Source of the DNA: an uncultured Alphaproteobacteria bacterium
GTDB lineage: Bacteria; Pseudomonadota; Alphaproteobacteria; Rs-D84
NCBI GenBank assembly: GCA_944390225.1
Contig: CALXPB010000006.1
Span: 1 to 57,017, forward strand
Reading direction: 5' to 3'
DNA length: 57,017 nucleotides
Below, piece by piece: positions 1-11,174 of this stretch (position 1 is the stretch's first letter; every line of letters begins with the position of its first letter). The position numbers and the translations under genes are program-made. The notes beneath the pieces were generated by a model. It made no database searches. It was not told the origin of the DNA and worked only from the letters and a program-made list of their open reading frames with translations.

Positions 1-154
1 ATTTTTTTATTGAAAAAAGTCTGGGAAACTGGCTAAAATACATTCAAGAAAAAAGAACAAAAAAAACCACCGTTTAAATTATGCATATAAAAATCCTAGG
101 CAGACGGCAGAAAACCGGTACTTTCAGGAATTATTTTTAGCAAAAAAATTATTT

Positions 155-186
155 TTTTATTAAAAAAACCCGTTTAAAACGGGTTC
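155..186 (-). terminator. Intrinsic terminator after the cold-shock gene
   Basis: Read on the minus strand, AACCCG and CGGGTT pair around a short TTTTAAA loop and are followed by a run of T residues. It sits about 20 nt after the stop of the cold-shock gene at 207-551. The bases from 1 to 154 hold no gene that I can support. Confidence 0.8.
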
Positions 187-206
187 ACATGTATTAATTT
201 TTAAAA

Positions 207-551
207 TCATTTTTTCCAGAACGCAAAACCTGACTTACGTTCAGATTTTTCATCACGTTGTTTTCTTTCTTCTATTGCGCGACGACGTTCTGCACGACGT
301 TCCTGAAATCTTCTGGCAGATTCTTCATCCCGCTGAATCAATTTTAATGTCGTCACAGATAATTTATCGTTTCTTACCTCTTCTTCAAATTCAACGATAT
401 CATTTTCATTCAAGAATCTGATACCTGCGGCTTTTAAAGAACTAGAATGAACAAATACATCATCTGTATTGCCGTTTTCATTCGGTGTGTCTGGCGTAAT
501 AAAACCAAAGCACTTTTTACCGTTATACCATTTTACTTTACCTTGACGCAT
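207..551 (-). CDS. Cold-shock domain protein with basic C-terminal tail
   Basis: The first ~70 residues form a cold-shock (OB-fold) domain: GKVKWYN at the N-terminus, an RNP1-like KCFGFI (Gly replaced by Cys relative to the usual KGFGFI) and an RNP2-like VFVHSSS. The family binds single-stranded RNA or DNA and melts RNA structure in the cytoplasm. The protein is 114 aa rather than the usual ~70 because a highly charged Arg/Lys/Glu tail (about residues 75-112) follows the fold; this could add nonspecific RNA affinity (inference). The start ATG at 551 has an upstream AGGAAAG ribosome site. An intrinsic terminator follows, so it is probably monocistronic. Confidence 0.88.
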   Translation of the reverse strand: MRQGKVKWYNGKKCFGFITPDTPNENGNTDDVFVHSSSLKAAGIRFLNENDIVEFEEEVRNDKLSVTTLKLIQRDEESARRFQERRAERRRAIEERKQRDEKSERKSGFAFWKK

Positions 552-675
552 AATAACTTTCCTTTCTTGTACATGTTATAGATTCCACAAACCATAGAAC
601 CCTGTAATAATTGTTAACAATAAAAAAAAGTAAAGCAAGAAAAAATAAAACATAACCGATAGTTTCATTTCCTAC

Positions 676-2136
676 CTATAAATCGGTTTTGTCGCTAGGC
701 TTTTTATAATATCGCTGAATCTCTGTCATAACGAAATTAAACAACCTGCCGGCCAAGTTATCAGAAGGAACTTTCCAATCTTGCTGCAAGTACGGCATCG
801 CAGAAACCAGTATAAATCTAGTCATAAACCTGAAAATTTCACTTTCTTGGGCCTGCGTTAAATTCGCAGGAGCGTCAGTTAAATGAAAGACCTCGTTTTC
901 AATGGCGTTATCTAACTTGTTAGTTATTACTTCCAACATCTTCTGAGGATAATATAACTTGCACTGTTTCGGGAACCCTTCAAACATTGATGCGCCGTTA
1001 CCTTGACTGTATAAAATGTTCCAACCAACACGATCAAATAGTGCTTCAAGACACTGGCATATTAATAAATTATATTCTTCTACACCCATCTTGTGTTCAT
1101 ATGCACTAAAAGCGGAATCAATAATATCTTTACCCTTTTCCCCAGCAACATTTCTGGTCGTTTTAGAAACTTTTTTACTTTCTGTTTTCCGCAGAGCCTC
1201 ATACTTACTGTGCGTCTGACGTTCAAATTCAAAAAACGTACGAACCTGACAAATAATTTCCATCGGGACTACACGTCCGTCTTTACCGATATCAATTATC
1301 AACTTTGCATCACGATAGTTCCGAGGATTATTCATATCATAGAAATTATCACGAACAGATAAAATTCTTTCGGGCATCGTATCACATATTTTCTCTATGA
1401 ACGTTCTGGCCTGCGGTATCAAGTCAAATAAGCACTTTACACGCCAAACATCCTGCAATCGCATGCGCGGTTTCTTTATTTTGTCTAATTCACGAACTAA
1501 TTCTACCGCTATCTTTTCATGTCCAGAACCAATTATGGACAAAACCGTTTCCGAAGGAGTTGATATATATTTCTCTGTTAACTTATCTCGAACCTTATCG
1601 GATATCGCCTGCGCAGAAGTTTCACGACCAGACTTTGATAAAACACGATAAACTGTCTCGACCACTTCGTCAATATATGCACTATAATATTTCCCAGTAA
1701 CCTTTTCCAGAGCACGATCAATCTTCTTTTGCCCCCCAACAATAACCGTTACTATCGAAGATACCGCCAAATCTATCTTATGCCCCGCCCCGCTAGTAAA
1801 AAACTGGTTGCGCATTGGATCCTGATCCAAACGATGATGAACAATGTATGGCGACAGCGGATTTATATCAGAAATCTTTATGGGTTCTTCTATTGCACTG
1901 TCTGTTTCATAGTCGTACTTCATAACAGGTGCCTTGGGCGCACCGAAACATTTACCCAAAAAATAAAAGACTTCACGAAACCACATCAGACTATCGGAAT
2001 ATAGTTCTGATAAATACTCGGCCGCTTCATCGTTTATCCGCCCAGAAACACGCGCCGATTCTATAATTGCTAGATTCTTCCTGTCATTATCAGCCGTCAA
2101 ATCTACCGCATACGTATCGGAATACTTACTAGACAC
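676..2136 (-). CDS. Uncharacterised protein with possible RelA/SpoT-like nucleotidyltransferase region
   Basis: A 486-aa soluble protein without signal peptide, 27 bp downstream of lysS and probably cotranscribed. About residues 222-315 recall the (p)ppGpp synthetase fold: LQDVWRVKCLFDLIP resembles the 'DIyGiRii' segment, and VVPMEIICQVRTFFEFERQ followed by THSKYE resembles the 'vpvEiQiRT...aE..aH..Y' segment. The conserved Arg of the first motif is Lys here, and I cannot see a convincing ATP-binding RxKxxxSxxxK motif, so enzymatic activity is uncertain. The rest (residues 1-220 and 320-486) matches nothing I know. It may be a degenerate alarmone-synthetase-fold protein or an unrelated family with similar motifs. 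The placement behind a tRNA synthetase is suggestive but not proof. Confidence 0.5.
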   Translation of the reverse strand: MSSKYSDTYAVDLTADNDRKNLAIIESARVSGRINDEAAEYLSELYSDSLMWFREVFYFLGKCFGAPKAPVMKYDYETDSAIEEPIKISDINPLSPYIVHHRLDQDPMRNQFFTSGAGHKIDLAVSSIVTVIVGGQKKIDRALEKVTGKYYSAYIDEVVETVYRVLSKSGRETSAQAISDKVRDKLTEKYISTPSETVLSIIGSGHEKIAVELVRELDKIKKPRMRLQDVWRVKCLFDLIPQARTFIEKICDTMPERILSVRDNFYDMNNPRNYRDAKLIIDIGKDGRVVPMEIICQVRTFFEFERQTHSKYEALRKTESKKVSKTTRNVAGEKGKDIIDSAFSAYEHKMGVEEYNLLICQCLEALFDRVGWNILYSQGNGASMFEGFPKQCKLYYPQKMLEVITNKLDNAIENEVFHLTDAPANLTQAQESEIFRFMTRFILVSAMPYLQQDWKVPSDNLAGRLFNFVMTEIQRYYKKPSDKTDL

Positions 2137-2163
2137 TTCTTTTTCCCCTTTTTTATTCTCTAT

Positions 2164-3642
2164 TTATTTCATTATAGGGAACAAAATAACATCTCGCAAG
2201 GTCGGCTGGTCAAATATAATGCTGGCCAATCTATCAACACCCATACCAACACCAGAAATCGGAGGAAAACCGTGTTCCATTGCACGAACAAAATCATTGT
2301 CCGGATTAAAGGCTTCTTCGTCACCATCCGCAATATTTTTTGCCTGCTCTTCAAATGCGGCCTTTTGCTGAATTGGGTTGACTAACTCTGAATAACCTTT
2401 ACATAATTCCGCACCGCAAGCCAACAATTGATACATATCTATACGACGAACATCTTCGTCATTACGACGCGCCAGCGGTACCATATAAGCAGGATAATTA
2501 TACAAAAATGTCGGATTTACAATCTTATCACGAATCTTACGTTTGTATACATAGTCAACCAATGCCGGCAAAGACTTCAAATCTTCCAGTTCTGCTGCCG
2601 GAAACATTCCAGAACTTACCAAACGTTCACGTAATTCATCAACGTTTTCAAAATCTAAAATATTGCAACCAAAAAATTCGTTCATTTTGGCAGTATAATC
2701 AATCATTTCATACTTAGAAAAATCCAATTTCGTTCCCTGATACTCGATTTGCAATGTACCCCGACACTTTTGTAATAAGTATTGAATCAAGTCCCAAGTA
2801 AATTGAATATTTCTTTTAAAATCCCAATAGGCTGCATACCATTCAACCATGGTAAATTCTTGCAAGTGCATTGCGTCCATACCCTCGTTACGAAAGTCCT
2901 TTGCAACCTCGTACACCCGGTCAAAACCTGCACCGATTGCCTGCTTTAAAAACAATTCCGGTGATATGCGCAACTGAAAGTCTGCATCCAATGCGTTATG
3001 ATGCGTAGTAAAAGGTTTGGCAGCAGCACCACTGGCAATGTTCTGCATAACTGGTGTTTCTATTTCTAAAAAGCCGTGTTCGTTCATAAAATCACGCCAA
3101 TATTGAGTCATCTTGAAACGCCCCAACAGCGCGTTACGAACCTCTTCATTTGAAATTATATCCAAATAACGTTGACGATAACGCGTCTCTGTATCCGTTA
3201 AGCCGTGGTATTTTTCGGGTAGTGGACGCAAAGCCTTTGATAAAATCTCATAAGAAGCAACCCTAACCGTCAATTCTCCCGCTGTCGTATGATAAATCTG
3301 TCCTGTTATACCGATAAAATCACCTAAATCAACATTAGATTTCATGAATTTATACTGCTCTTCCCCCAGTTCCTCTCTGGACATAGAAAATTGTATTTCT
3401 GCGTTAATGTCATAAATACGACCGAACATCAACTTACCTAGCCAACGCAACGCCGTAACGCGTCCGGCAAGTTTAACTTCTGCACCGTCTGATAAATCAC
3501 GAGCACTTAAAATAGTATGACTGCGATCAAACTTGTCTTTCCAAACAACGCCGTCACGATTGCGTATATTCTGTGCCTTTTGTAAACGAGCCTCTAATTC
3601 ATTTGTTGACATCTGCATGGTATTGTTCGTGTTTTCTGACAT
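2164..3642 (-). CDS. lysS: Lysine-tRNA ligase, class II
   Basis: Charges tRNA-Lys with lysine using ATP in the cytoplasm. The 492-aa length fits bacterial LysRS-II. An N-terminal OB-fold anticodon-binding domain (about residues 50-150) precedes the class II catalytic core, with motif 2 around FRNEGMDAMHLQEFTMVEWY and motif 3 GVGMGVDRLASIIFDQ near the C-terminus, ending DVILFP. Many alphaproteobacteria use the unrelated class I enzyme instead, so the class II form is worth noting. The ATG at 3642 is preceded by AAAAAGGAAAAG as ribosome site. A hairpin plus T-run lies upstream (3672-3696). Confidence 0.97.
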   Translation of the reverse strand: MSENTNNTMQMSTNELEARLQKAQNIRNRDGVVWKDKFDRSHTILSARDLSDGAEVKLAGRVTALRWLGKLMFGRIYDINAEIQFSMSREELGEEQYKFMKSNVDLGDFIGITGQIYHTTAGELTVRVASYEILSKALRPLPEKYHGLTDTETRYRQRYLDIISNEEVRNALLGRFKMTQYWRDFMNEHGFLEIETPVMQNIASGAAAKPFTTHHNALDADFQLRISPELFLKQAIGAGFDRVYEVAKDFRNEGMDAMHLQEFTMVEWYAAYWDFKRNIQFTWDLIQYLLQKCRGTLQIEYQGTKLDFSKYEMIDYTAKMNEFFGCNILDFENVDELRERLVSSGMFPAAELEDLKSLPALVDYVYKRKIRDKIVNPTFLYNYPAYMVPLARRNDEDVRRIDMYQLLACGAELCKGYSELVNPIQQKAAFEEQAKNIADGDEEAFNPDNDFVRAMEHGFPPISGVGMGVDRLASIIFDQPTLRDVILFPIMK

Positions 3643-3666
3643 ATCTTTTCCTTTTTAACGGTTAAA

Positions 3667-3696
3667 CTAAAAAACGGACGCATGAAAGTGCGTCCG
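3667..3696 (-). terminator. Terminator or attenuator between tRNA-Gly and lysS
   Basis: On the minus strand a perfect 9-bp stem (ACGGACGCA pairing with TGCGTCCGT) is followed by TTTTTT. It ends the tRNA-Gly transcript and lies about 25 nt before the lysS start, so it could also attenuate read-through into lysS. Confidence 0.75.
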
Positions 3697-3778
3697 TCGT
3701 TAATTTAGATGGTCGCACCCCTTTAACTTAAAAATTTTTTAAAATTAAATTTCATATATAACGACTCTTTTAAAACTC

Positions 3779-3855
3779 TGGTGCGAGCAAAGGGGCTCGA
3801 ACCCTCGACCTCAACCTTGGCAAGGTTGCGCTCTAGCCAACTGAGCTACGCTCGC
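3779..3855 (-). tRNA. tRNA-Gly (GCC)
   Basis: The complement folds into a full cloverleaf: acceptor GCGAGCG pairs with TGCTCGC, the anticodon stem is CAACC/GGTTG with loop TTGCCAA giving anticodon GCC, and the T-arm contains GGTTCGAGCC. The CCA end is encoded (3779-3781). 77 nt. Confidence 0.95.
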
Positions 3856-4123
3856 ACTGCAAGGCAAATTCTTACATATATTTTTATACATTGCAAGCAT
3901 TTTTTTACCGCGTTTTTGATGTGAATAATAAACAAAACAGCCTAAATATATATTGCTTTTGCGCATCTTTCTGCCTCTATGCCTGAACATCTAACTTATG
4001 ATTTCTTTATCTCTTTTGACTCCGTTAACCTGCAACTTATATCCAGAGCAAGACAAGAAAATATGACACGCAAAAGCAAATTAAAATATAAGACCTATCT
4101 GCAATTTTACTTTCTGGGCGATA

Positions 4124-5155
4124 TTATAGCCATTTCCACGGTTGTAATACCTTTAATAAACTATACGCAGTCCGTTTATCCGTAAAAGTATGACCACATC
4201 TTGGGCATACAATAAAGGGTGATATCATCGCTTTTACTTTCTTGAAAGCAGAAATCCATATCAATAAACCCAGCACCCATACCGCAATTACTAAGCCCCA
4301 TGCAACATAACCGAAATACTTATTAACCGTATCAGTTATTATGGTAATCGTGCTAAGACTGGATTTCTCTAAGTCGTCGTATATCTTCGTCGCAACAGGC
4401 CAAGAAGACGGGCGCCAAGGATAAACATGTTCTATACCATAATTCGTTAACAAAGTAGTTCCTAATCCGCCACTGTTCTTGTCCAACTGAGATTTAATTG
4501 CGCTGTCAATCATATCATCAATTTGAACCTTTAATACACTTGTCAAATCAGTTTCTATTTCATCCAATTTTTTATTTACTAATGCGACAGTATCATCAAC
4601 CTTTTGAATGGTTTCATTTGCCTTATTAATACCAGAATTTGCCGCATCTACGCCCTTATTTACTTCACCCAGAGCCCTGTCAACGCCACTGGTATTAATA
4701 CCAAACTTACTTGCCAAACCACTTAGTTTTTGAACTTTACCTGTTGTTTCTTGAACCTTATCAGTTGTTTCTTCTGCTTTGGCGGTCGCGTCTTTTGCCT
4801 TAGCGGTAGTATCGGTCACCTTATCTACTGCGTCTTCCGCCATACGTACCTTGTCCACAGCAAAAGCAACCGGTTTTTCTAGGTTTATAGAATCTTTTAT
4901 TCCGTCCAACAGTTTTTCATATTGCTCTACTATATTTCTTTGCAGGTCAAAGAACATCGATACAACAATAGATTTCTTAATAGGCTGTGAATATGTATTC
5001 TTTACCCATAAAGGAGCCCATATCACAAGCGCAATCCATATAATTGATAATATTGCAAAAATACGTTTGGTACGCGTTACAAAAGAAGTCTTTTTCTTTA
5101 CGGTTTTTGCCCCACCCTGATCAATGACTTCCACGCCTTTCTTTTTTCTTGGCAT
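4124..5155 (-). CDS. Two-TM membrane protein with long coiled coil and C-terminal CxxC
   Basis: A 343-aa protein of no family I recognise. A lysine-rich N-terminus is followed by a membrane segment (about residues 33-53), a long alpha-helical, Ala/Thr/Lys/Asp/Glu-rich stretch (about 80-215) with a repeated pattern such as TDKVQETTGKVQ, a second membrane segment (about 285-308) and a cytoplasmic end carrying CPRCGHTFTD, a single zinc-ribbon-like CxxC knuckle. The heptad-like, low-complexity middle would lie in the periplasm if both ends are inside. The 481-bp space between lysS and this gene holds only tRNA-Gly and its terminator. ATG at 5155 has AAAGGGGAAAAG upstream. Confidence 0.75.
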   Translation of the reverse strand: MPRKKKGVEVIDQGGAKTVKKKTSFVTRTKRIFAILSIIWIALVIWAPLWVKNTYSQPIKKSIVVSMFFDLQRNIVEQYEKLLDGIKDSINLEKPVAFAVDKVRMAEDAVDKVTDTTAKAKDATAKAEETTDKVQETTGKVQKLSGLASKFGINTSGVDRALGEVNKGVDAANSGINKANETIQKVDDTVALVNKKLDEIETDLTSVLKVQIDDMIDSAIKSQLDKNSGGLGTTLLTNYGIEHVYPWRPSSWPVATKIYDDLEKSSLSTITIITDTVNKYFGYVAWGLVIAVWVLGLLIWISAFKKVKAMISPFIVCPRCGHTFTDKRTAYSLLKVLQPWKWL

Positions 5156-5218
5156 ATCTTTTCCCCTTTCTCTTTAACGTTTACAGTTTATGAATTATGA
5201 TAAAAACTTTCAAGAAGT

Positions 5219-5535
5219 TTATCTGACTTTTTCATTAAAGGCTTTTATCTCTTCTTCCATGTTGTTTTTAATAGCCCTTAACCCAGCAAATTTTTGTTGG
5301 TATTCCATTACCTGTAAAATCGTATTTAAATAAATATCTGCCTCGTCTGCGTCATCAAATGTAGCAATTTCCGTAGTCGGAATTACATCCCAGTACCGAC
5401 CGACTGTATTATTACTTACCAGCATATAAACGAAAATCAGTTTATTTACAGATTTTTTATGTACTGCTAAATATATCTTACTTCTATCGTCTAATACCAG
5501 TTTTGGTTGCACAATTTTTTTACTACTATTTTTCA

Positions 5536-5536
<1 letters not shown>
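5219..5536 (-). CDS. Small conserved-looking hypothetical protein
   Basis: 105 aa, Lys-rich N-terminus, then a mixed alpha/beta pattern and a helical C-terminus (AGLRAIKNNMEEEIKAFNEK). I do not recognise it. Its ATG overlaps the TAA stop of tgt by one base (TAATG), so it is almost certainly translated with tgt as the last gene of the queA-tgt operon. No membrane segment or signal peptide. Confidence 0.65.
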
Positions 5537-7688
<2,152 letters not shown>

Positions 7689-7693
7689 AAAAA

Positions 7694-8146
7694 CTATTTC
7701 GTCTTTTGTTTTGATTGATAAAGTTGGTTAGGCATCATTTTCTTTATTTCTTTTAACTTCTTACCATTAATTTTTCTTATGTTTGAACCATATAAAAATG
7801 AACGATTTTTTAATATAGCTGTCTCAGTGCTTCTTTTTCTGATACTTATTGTATCTCCAACCTTTATATTATTATAATATTCCATATCCTTTTTTGCATC
7901 TTCAAATTTTATTACTTTTAAAGACCTGTCATAACCCTCTAAGTTTTTAAATGCAATGGAATTATTACCTTTTGCATTCACAATCGCCTTACAAGTTTTA
8001 GTCTTCTCACTAATTACCAAACCAAAACAAATATATATAAATAACCCACCCATAAATATCATTGCCGGAATAGTATTTATAATTTCATTTTCTTCAACAT
8101 CTTTCGTTTCTTTTACATCTGCTTTGCTGTTTATTTTTTTCTTCAT
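7694..8146 (-). CDS. Small single-TM protein, paralogue of the next gene upstream
   Basis: 150 aa with a charged N-terminus, one membrane helix (about residues 28-50) and a basic extracytoplasmic domain. The segment NSIAFKNL...LKVIKFED...MEYYNNIKVGDTISI lines up with NTISFRGL...LKVMRFEN...MKYYDNISVGDTVAL of the neighbour at 8199-8609, so the two are tandem duplicates. Function unknown. RBS AAAGGGG before the ATG; only 5 bp separate it from queA. Confidence 0.7.
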   Translation of the reverse strand: MKKKINSKADVKETKDVEENEIINTIPAMIFMGGLFIYICFGLVISEKTKTCKAIVNAKGNNSIAFKNLEGYDRSLKVIKFEDAKKDMEYYNNIKVGDTISIRKRSTETAILKNRSFLYGSNIRKINGKKLKEIKKMMPNQLYQSKQKTK

Positions 8147-8198
8147 TTTTTACCCCTTTTATAAACCACCTTTCCTTTCCCTATTACTGTTACAAAGG

Positions 8199-8609
8199 TT
8201 ATCTTTTCCTATATTCATTTGAATAAATTATGCAATCCAAGTTTTCCCTGTTGATTGAATATATATTTGATATATTTAATATTCTACCTTTACGATAATT
8301 ATTATACAACACACGATCTGCGCCATCTTTCTTTATCGACAAAGCGACCGTATCACCAACCGATATATTATCATAGTACTTCATACCGTTTCTTTTATTT
8401 TCAAAACGCATTACTTTTAGTTTATCGTTGTTTTTATCCAACCCACGAAAACTGATTGTATTATTACATTTAGTTTTTACAATATAATCATTGTTTATCC
8501 CAAATCTTTCTTCGGCCCTATCTGCAAGCATAAATAAAAGTAAAATTATACCGGCAGCAGATGCGGTCAAAATAAATCTTTCAATTCTATTATTTTTTTT
8601 CACGGTCAT
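8199..8609 (-). CDS. Small single-TM protein, paralogue of its neighbour
   Basis: 136 aa: a short basic N-terminus, a membrane segment or uncleaved signal (about residues 12-30) and a beta-rich domain carrying TISFRGLDKNN and YYDNISVGDTVALSI. The same pattern recurs in the gene at 7694-8146, indicating a local duplication. No family recognised. It lies between era and the queA operon, about 52 bp from each neighbour, on the same strand. Confidence 0.7.
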   Translation of the reverse strand: MTVKKNNRIERFILTASAAGIILLLFMLADRAEERFGINNDYIVKTKCNNTISFRGLDKNNDKLKVMRFENKRNGMKYYDNISVGDTVALSIKKDGADRVLYNNYRKGRILNISNIYSINRENLDCIIYSNEYRKR

Positions 8610-8661
8610 ATTATGCCTTTATTTTTCCCTTTTAAAACCAACCTTGTTTTGCGGTTAATTT

Positions 8662-9552
8662 TTATTTAAACTCCAGCCCCTGTTCCTCGTAATTTTCTGC
8701 TTTATTCTCCCAATCCGGTTCTACACGGACGAACAAATGAAGTCGTGCGTTTACCCCCCACTGATCTTGTATATCATGTCTGGCAGCGGTTCCTATTTGC
8801 TTTAACTGCGCACCACCACGACCTATTACTATTTTCTTATGCGCTTCATTCTGAACAGATATTTTCTGATATATATCTAAAACGCCTTCATCATCAACAT
8901 CTACCTTTTCTGTCAAAACGTTTATATGATAAGGAAGTTCTTGATGAATATACTTATATATCTTTTCACGAGTCAATTCTGATAAATATAAAGCATCCGG
9001 CACATCTGTCGCATCTTTTGTATCAAACAAATACGGGGATTCAGGCATAATCGCTGCCAGAGAATCTAACATCTGTTTTACGCCATCATTTTTTAGCGCA
9101 GAAATCATAAATATTTCTTTAAATTCTGCCATCTGTGATAATTCTGCCGCAATCGGTAATAAGTCTTGTTTTTTTATTGCATCCGCTTTATTAAGCGCGA
9201 CAAATAAATTTTTATGCTCTTTGATTTTTGCAACCAGATCGCGAACGGTACCAGTAACGCCTTTTTGAGCGTCTATTACCAGCAAAACAGCATCCGCATC
9301 TGATACCGCATCCATTGCAGCCCCAACCATCGCCCTGTCTAAACGTCTGGCCGGTTTAAATACCCCAGGAGTATCAACGAATATTAATTGCCGACTGCCC
9401 ACCATCTTTACGGCACGAAGTCGTGTACGAGTAGTCTGAACCTTATGTGAAACAATGGATACCTTGCGCCCCATAATCTGGTTCATCAACGTACTTTTGC
9501 CCGCATTAGTAGGGCCGACAATAGCAATGAATCCTGAATATGTTTTTACCAT
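8662..9552 (-). CDS. era: GTPase Era
   Basis: Ribosome-assembly GTPase that binds the 3' end of 16S rRNA. 296 aa with G1 GPTNAGKST, switch/G2 TTRTRLRAV, G3 DTPGVF, G4 NKAD and G5 SALKNDG, then a C-terminal KH domain with the GRGGAQLKQIG loop. The open frame extends 50 codons further upstream, but that extension is hydrophobic, unlike Era, and would run into dcd. I therefore place the start at 9552, where MVKTYSGFIAIVG fits the family. No Shine-Dalgarno is visible; TATATT lies 5 nt upstream (9558-9563), which suggests a leaderless message. Confidence 0.95.
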   Translation of the reverse strand: MVKTYSGFIAIVGPTNAGKSTLMNQIMGRKVSIVSHKVQTTRTRLRAVKMVGSRQLIFVDTPGVFKPARRLDRAMVGAAMDAVSDADAVLLVIDAQKGVTGTVRDLVAKIKEHKNLFVALNKADAIKKQDLLPIAAELSQMAEFKEIFMISALKNDGVKQMLDSLAAIMPESPYLFDTKDATDVPDALYLSELTREKIYKYIHQELPYHINVLTEKVDVDDEGVLDIYQKISVQNEAHKKIVIGRGGAQLKQIGTAARHDIQDQWGVNARLHLFVRVEPDWENKAENYEEQGLEFK

Positions 9553-9653
9553 ATTAAAATATATAACACAAAAAAATAAAAAGTGAACAAAAAACTTGCA
9601 TTCATATATAATTAAATTAACATATTCATAGTACAAAATATTAAAGGAAAAAA

Positions 9654-10352
9654 ATGCAACTGACTGGTCCCGAGATTTTACGTAGAATGCAATTAAAAAC
9701 AAACCAGAAACCAGACATAATAATCGTCCCCTTTAATGAAAAATGTCTTGGCAGTAATAGTTACGACTTGCATTTATCGGACACTCTTAAAGTATATAAA
9801 CATACATTACCAAAAGGTATGAAACCTGCAATTGAATACAAAGGCAACCGTGACAAGCATAGTATGAGAGATTGGTTTAAATCATATTTCTATTATATTT
9901 ATTACCTATATTGTAAACAGAAGTTTGATATCATAAATCCAAAATTTTTAATTGACCCATGTGATGAAGAATCTCATGAAACAATCGATATAAAAATCCC
10001 AGAAACGGGTCTTATTTTATCACCAAATATCGGCTATTTGGGTTCAACAGTTGAATATACAGAAACAAGAAATTTATTTCCTTATATTGACGGCAAGTCT
10101 TCCGTCGGTCGCAATTTCATATTAAATCACCACACCGCTGGACGCGGTGACGATGGTTTTTGCGGTACTTGGACCTTAGAAATAAAAACTTTATATCCAA
10201 CTATTCTTTACCCGAATATGCGTATTGGGCAGATATATTACGATACTTTTATTGGTGAACGAAAACCATATAACCTTAACAAAGAAAGTCATTATAACGG
10301 GCAAATTGCACCAACAGCCGCTGCCCTGATTCCAATTGAAAAGACTCGATAA
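9654..10352 (+). CDS. dcd: dCTP deaminase family protein
   Basis: Deaminates dCTP to dUTP for thymidylate supply. 232 aa. The trimeric dUTPase-like fold is shown by SNSYDLHLS, the active-site block GKSSVGRNFILNHHTAGR followed by GFCGTWTLEI, and the C-terminal NMRIGQIYYD and HYNGQIAPT (compare 'YrnQqGa'). About 30 extra residues around 55-95, rich in Tyr/Phe (YFYYIYYLYCKQ), lengthen it relative to the ~190-aa enzyme. It could also be a bifunctional dCTP deaminase/dUTPase. The ATG is preceded by AAAGGAAAAAA. A shared hairpin terminator follows. Confidence 0.88.
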   Translation: MQLTGPEILRRMQLKTNQKPDIIIVPFNEKCLGSNSYDLHLSDTLKVYKHTLPKGMKPAIEYKGNRDKHSMRDWFKSYFYYIYYLYCKQKFDIINPKFLIDPCDEESHETIDIKIPETGLILSPNIGYLGSTVEYTETRNLFPYIDGKSSVGRNFILNHHTAGRGDDGFCGTWTLEIKTLYPTILYPNMRIGQIYYDTFIGERKPYNLNKESHYNGQIAPTAAALIPIEKTR

Positions 10353-10386
10353 AAAATCCGGTATTACACCGGATTTTTTATTTTTT
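10351..10386. terminator. Bidirectional terminator between dcd and bamD
   Basis: A 12-bp stem, AAAAAATCCGGT pairing with ACCGGATTTTTT around ATTAC, has A and T runs on its outer sides so that it works for both convergent genes. Confidence 0.85.
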
Positions 10387-11145
10387 TGTATCTGCCACGT
10401 TCTCAAATTCTTCGGGTTTCTTTTCTAATTTCTTTGTCCATTCGTTATCCGGAAAATTAAGTCTTAGCATATCTGAATATCCTTGTGCTTGTTCCGGCAA
10501 CCCGATGGCCGTATAACATTCTTTTAATCTAAACAATGCTTCTGGGGTCATAACTGTTTCCTGCGCCGAAGAAACGATTGACTGCAATCTGGATATAGCA
10601 CTTGGCCAGTTTTGCTTTTTCATATCAGACCGAGCCGAATACATAACTTTACCAGCAACATAATTCTTTAAAATGATAATTTTGTTTTCGGCATTTTTTG
10701 CGTATTCAGACTTCGGGAATCTTTCTACCAATTGTTGAAATTGCTGCAACGCATAGGTTGACATACCAGGCTCGCGTCTAACATCACTTACCTGACGATA
10801 ATAACACATTCCCCTTAAATATAATACATAAGGTACATCTTTGTGTCCTGGGTGAAAGCGCATAAACCTATCAGTTGTTAACAAAGCCCCCGCAAAGTCT
10901 TTATCCATATACTGTGAATATGCCGCCATTACTAATGCATCCGCCGCCCAAGGACTGGAAGGATATTGACTTTCTGCCTTTAAAAACTCATTTGCCGCAG
11001 ATTCATATTTTTCATCGTTGAAATTTTCATATGCTATCTCGTATATTTCCTTTAAAGGTTTATCCGCTTCTATATCATTACTTGTCCCGGCGCAACCCAC
11101 CAGAATTATAGTGCAACCAAATAATATAAATATTTTTTTCATCAT
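10378..11145 (-). CDS. bamD: Outer-membrane assembly lipoprotein BamD (ComL)
   Basis: Essential lipoprotein of the BAM complex that folds beta-barrels into the outer membrane. 255 aa from the chosen start. A signal peptide ends in the lipobox LVGC; TPR-like repeats follow (YENFNDEKYESAANEFLKAE, SPWAADALVMAAYSQYMDKD, DVPYVLYLRGMCYYRQ). The frame opens 10 codons earlier at 11175, but AGGA is correctly spaced for the ATG at 11145. It faces murJ divergently with only ~29 bp between the start codons. Confidence 0.93.
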   Translation of the reverse strand: MMKKIFILFGCTIILVGCAGTSNDIEADKPLKEIYEIAYENFNDEKYESAANEFLKAESQYPSSPWAADALVMAAYSQYMDKDFAGALLTTDRFMRFHPGHKDVPYVLYLRGMCYYRQVSDVRREPGMSTYALQQFQQLVERFPKSEYAKNAENKIIILKNYVAGKVMYSARSDMKKQNWPSAISRLQSIVSSAQETVMTPEALFRLKECYTAIGLPEQAQGYSDMLRLNFPDNEWTKKLEKKPEEFENVADTKK

Positions 11146-11174
11146 TTTTATTCCTGCCTTGATTTTATGTTTCA

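Noticed and set aside
3979..4185. 68-aa plus-strand frame
   Set aside because: Runs into the real minus-strand gene at 4124 and has no ribosome site or recognisable content.
9553..9702. 50-codon N-terminal extension of Era
   Set aside because: Hydrophobic and unlike the family; overlaps dcd. The start at 9552 matches the family.
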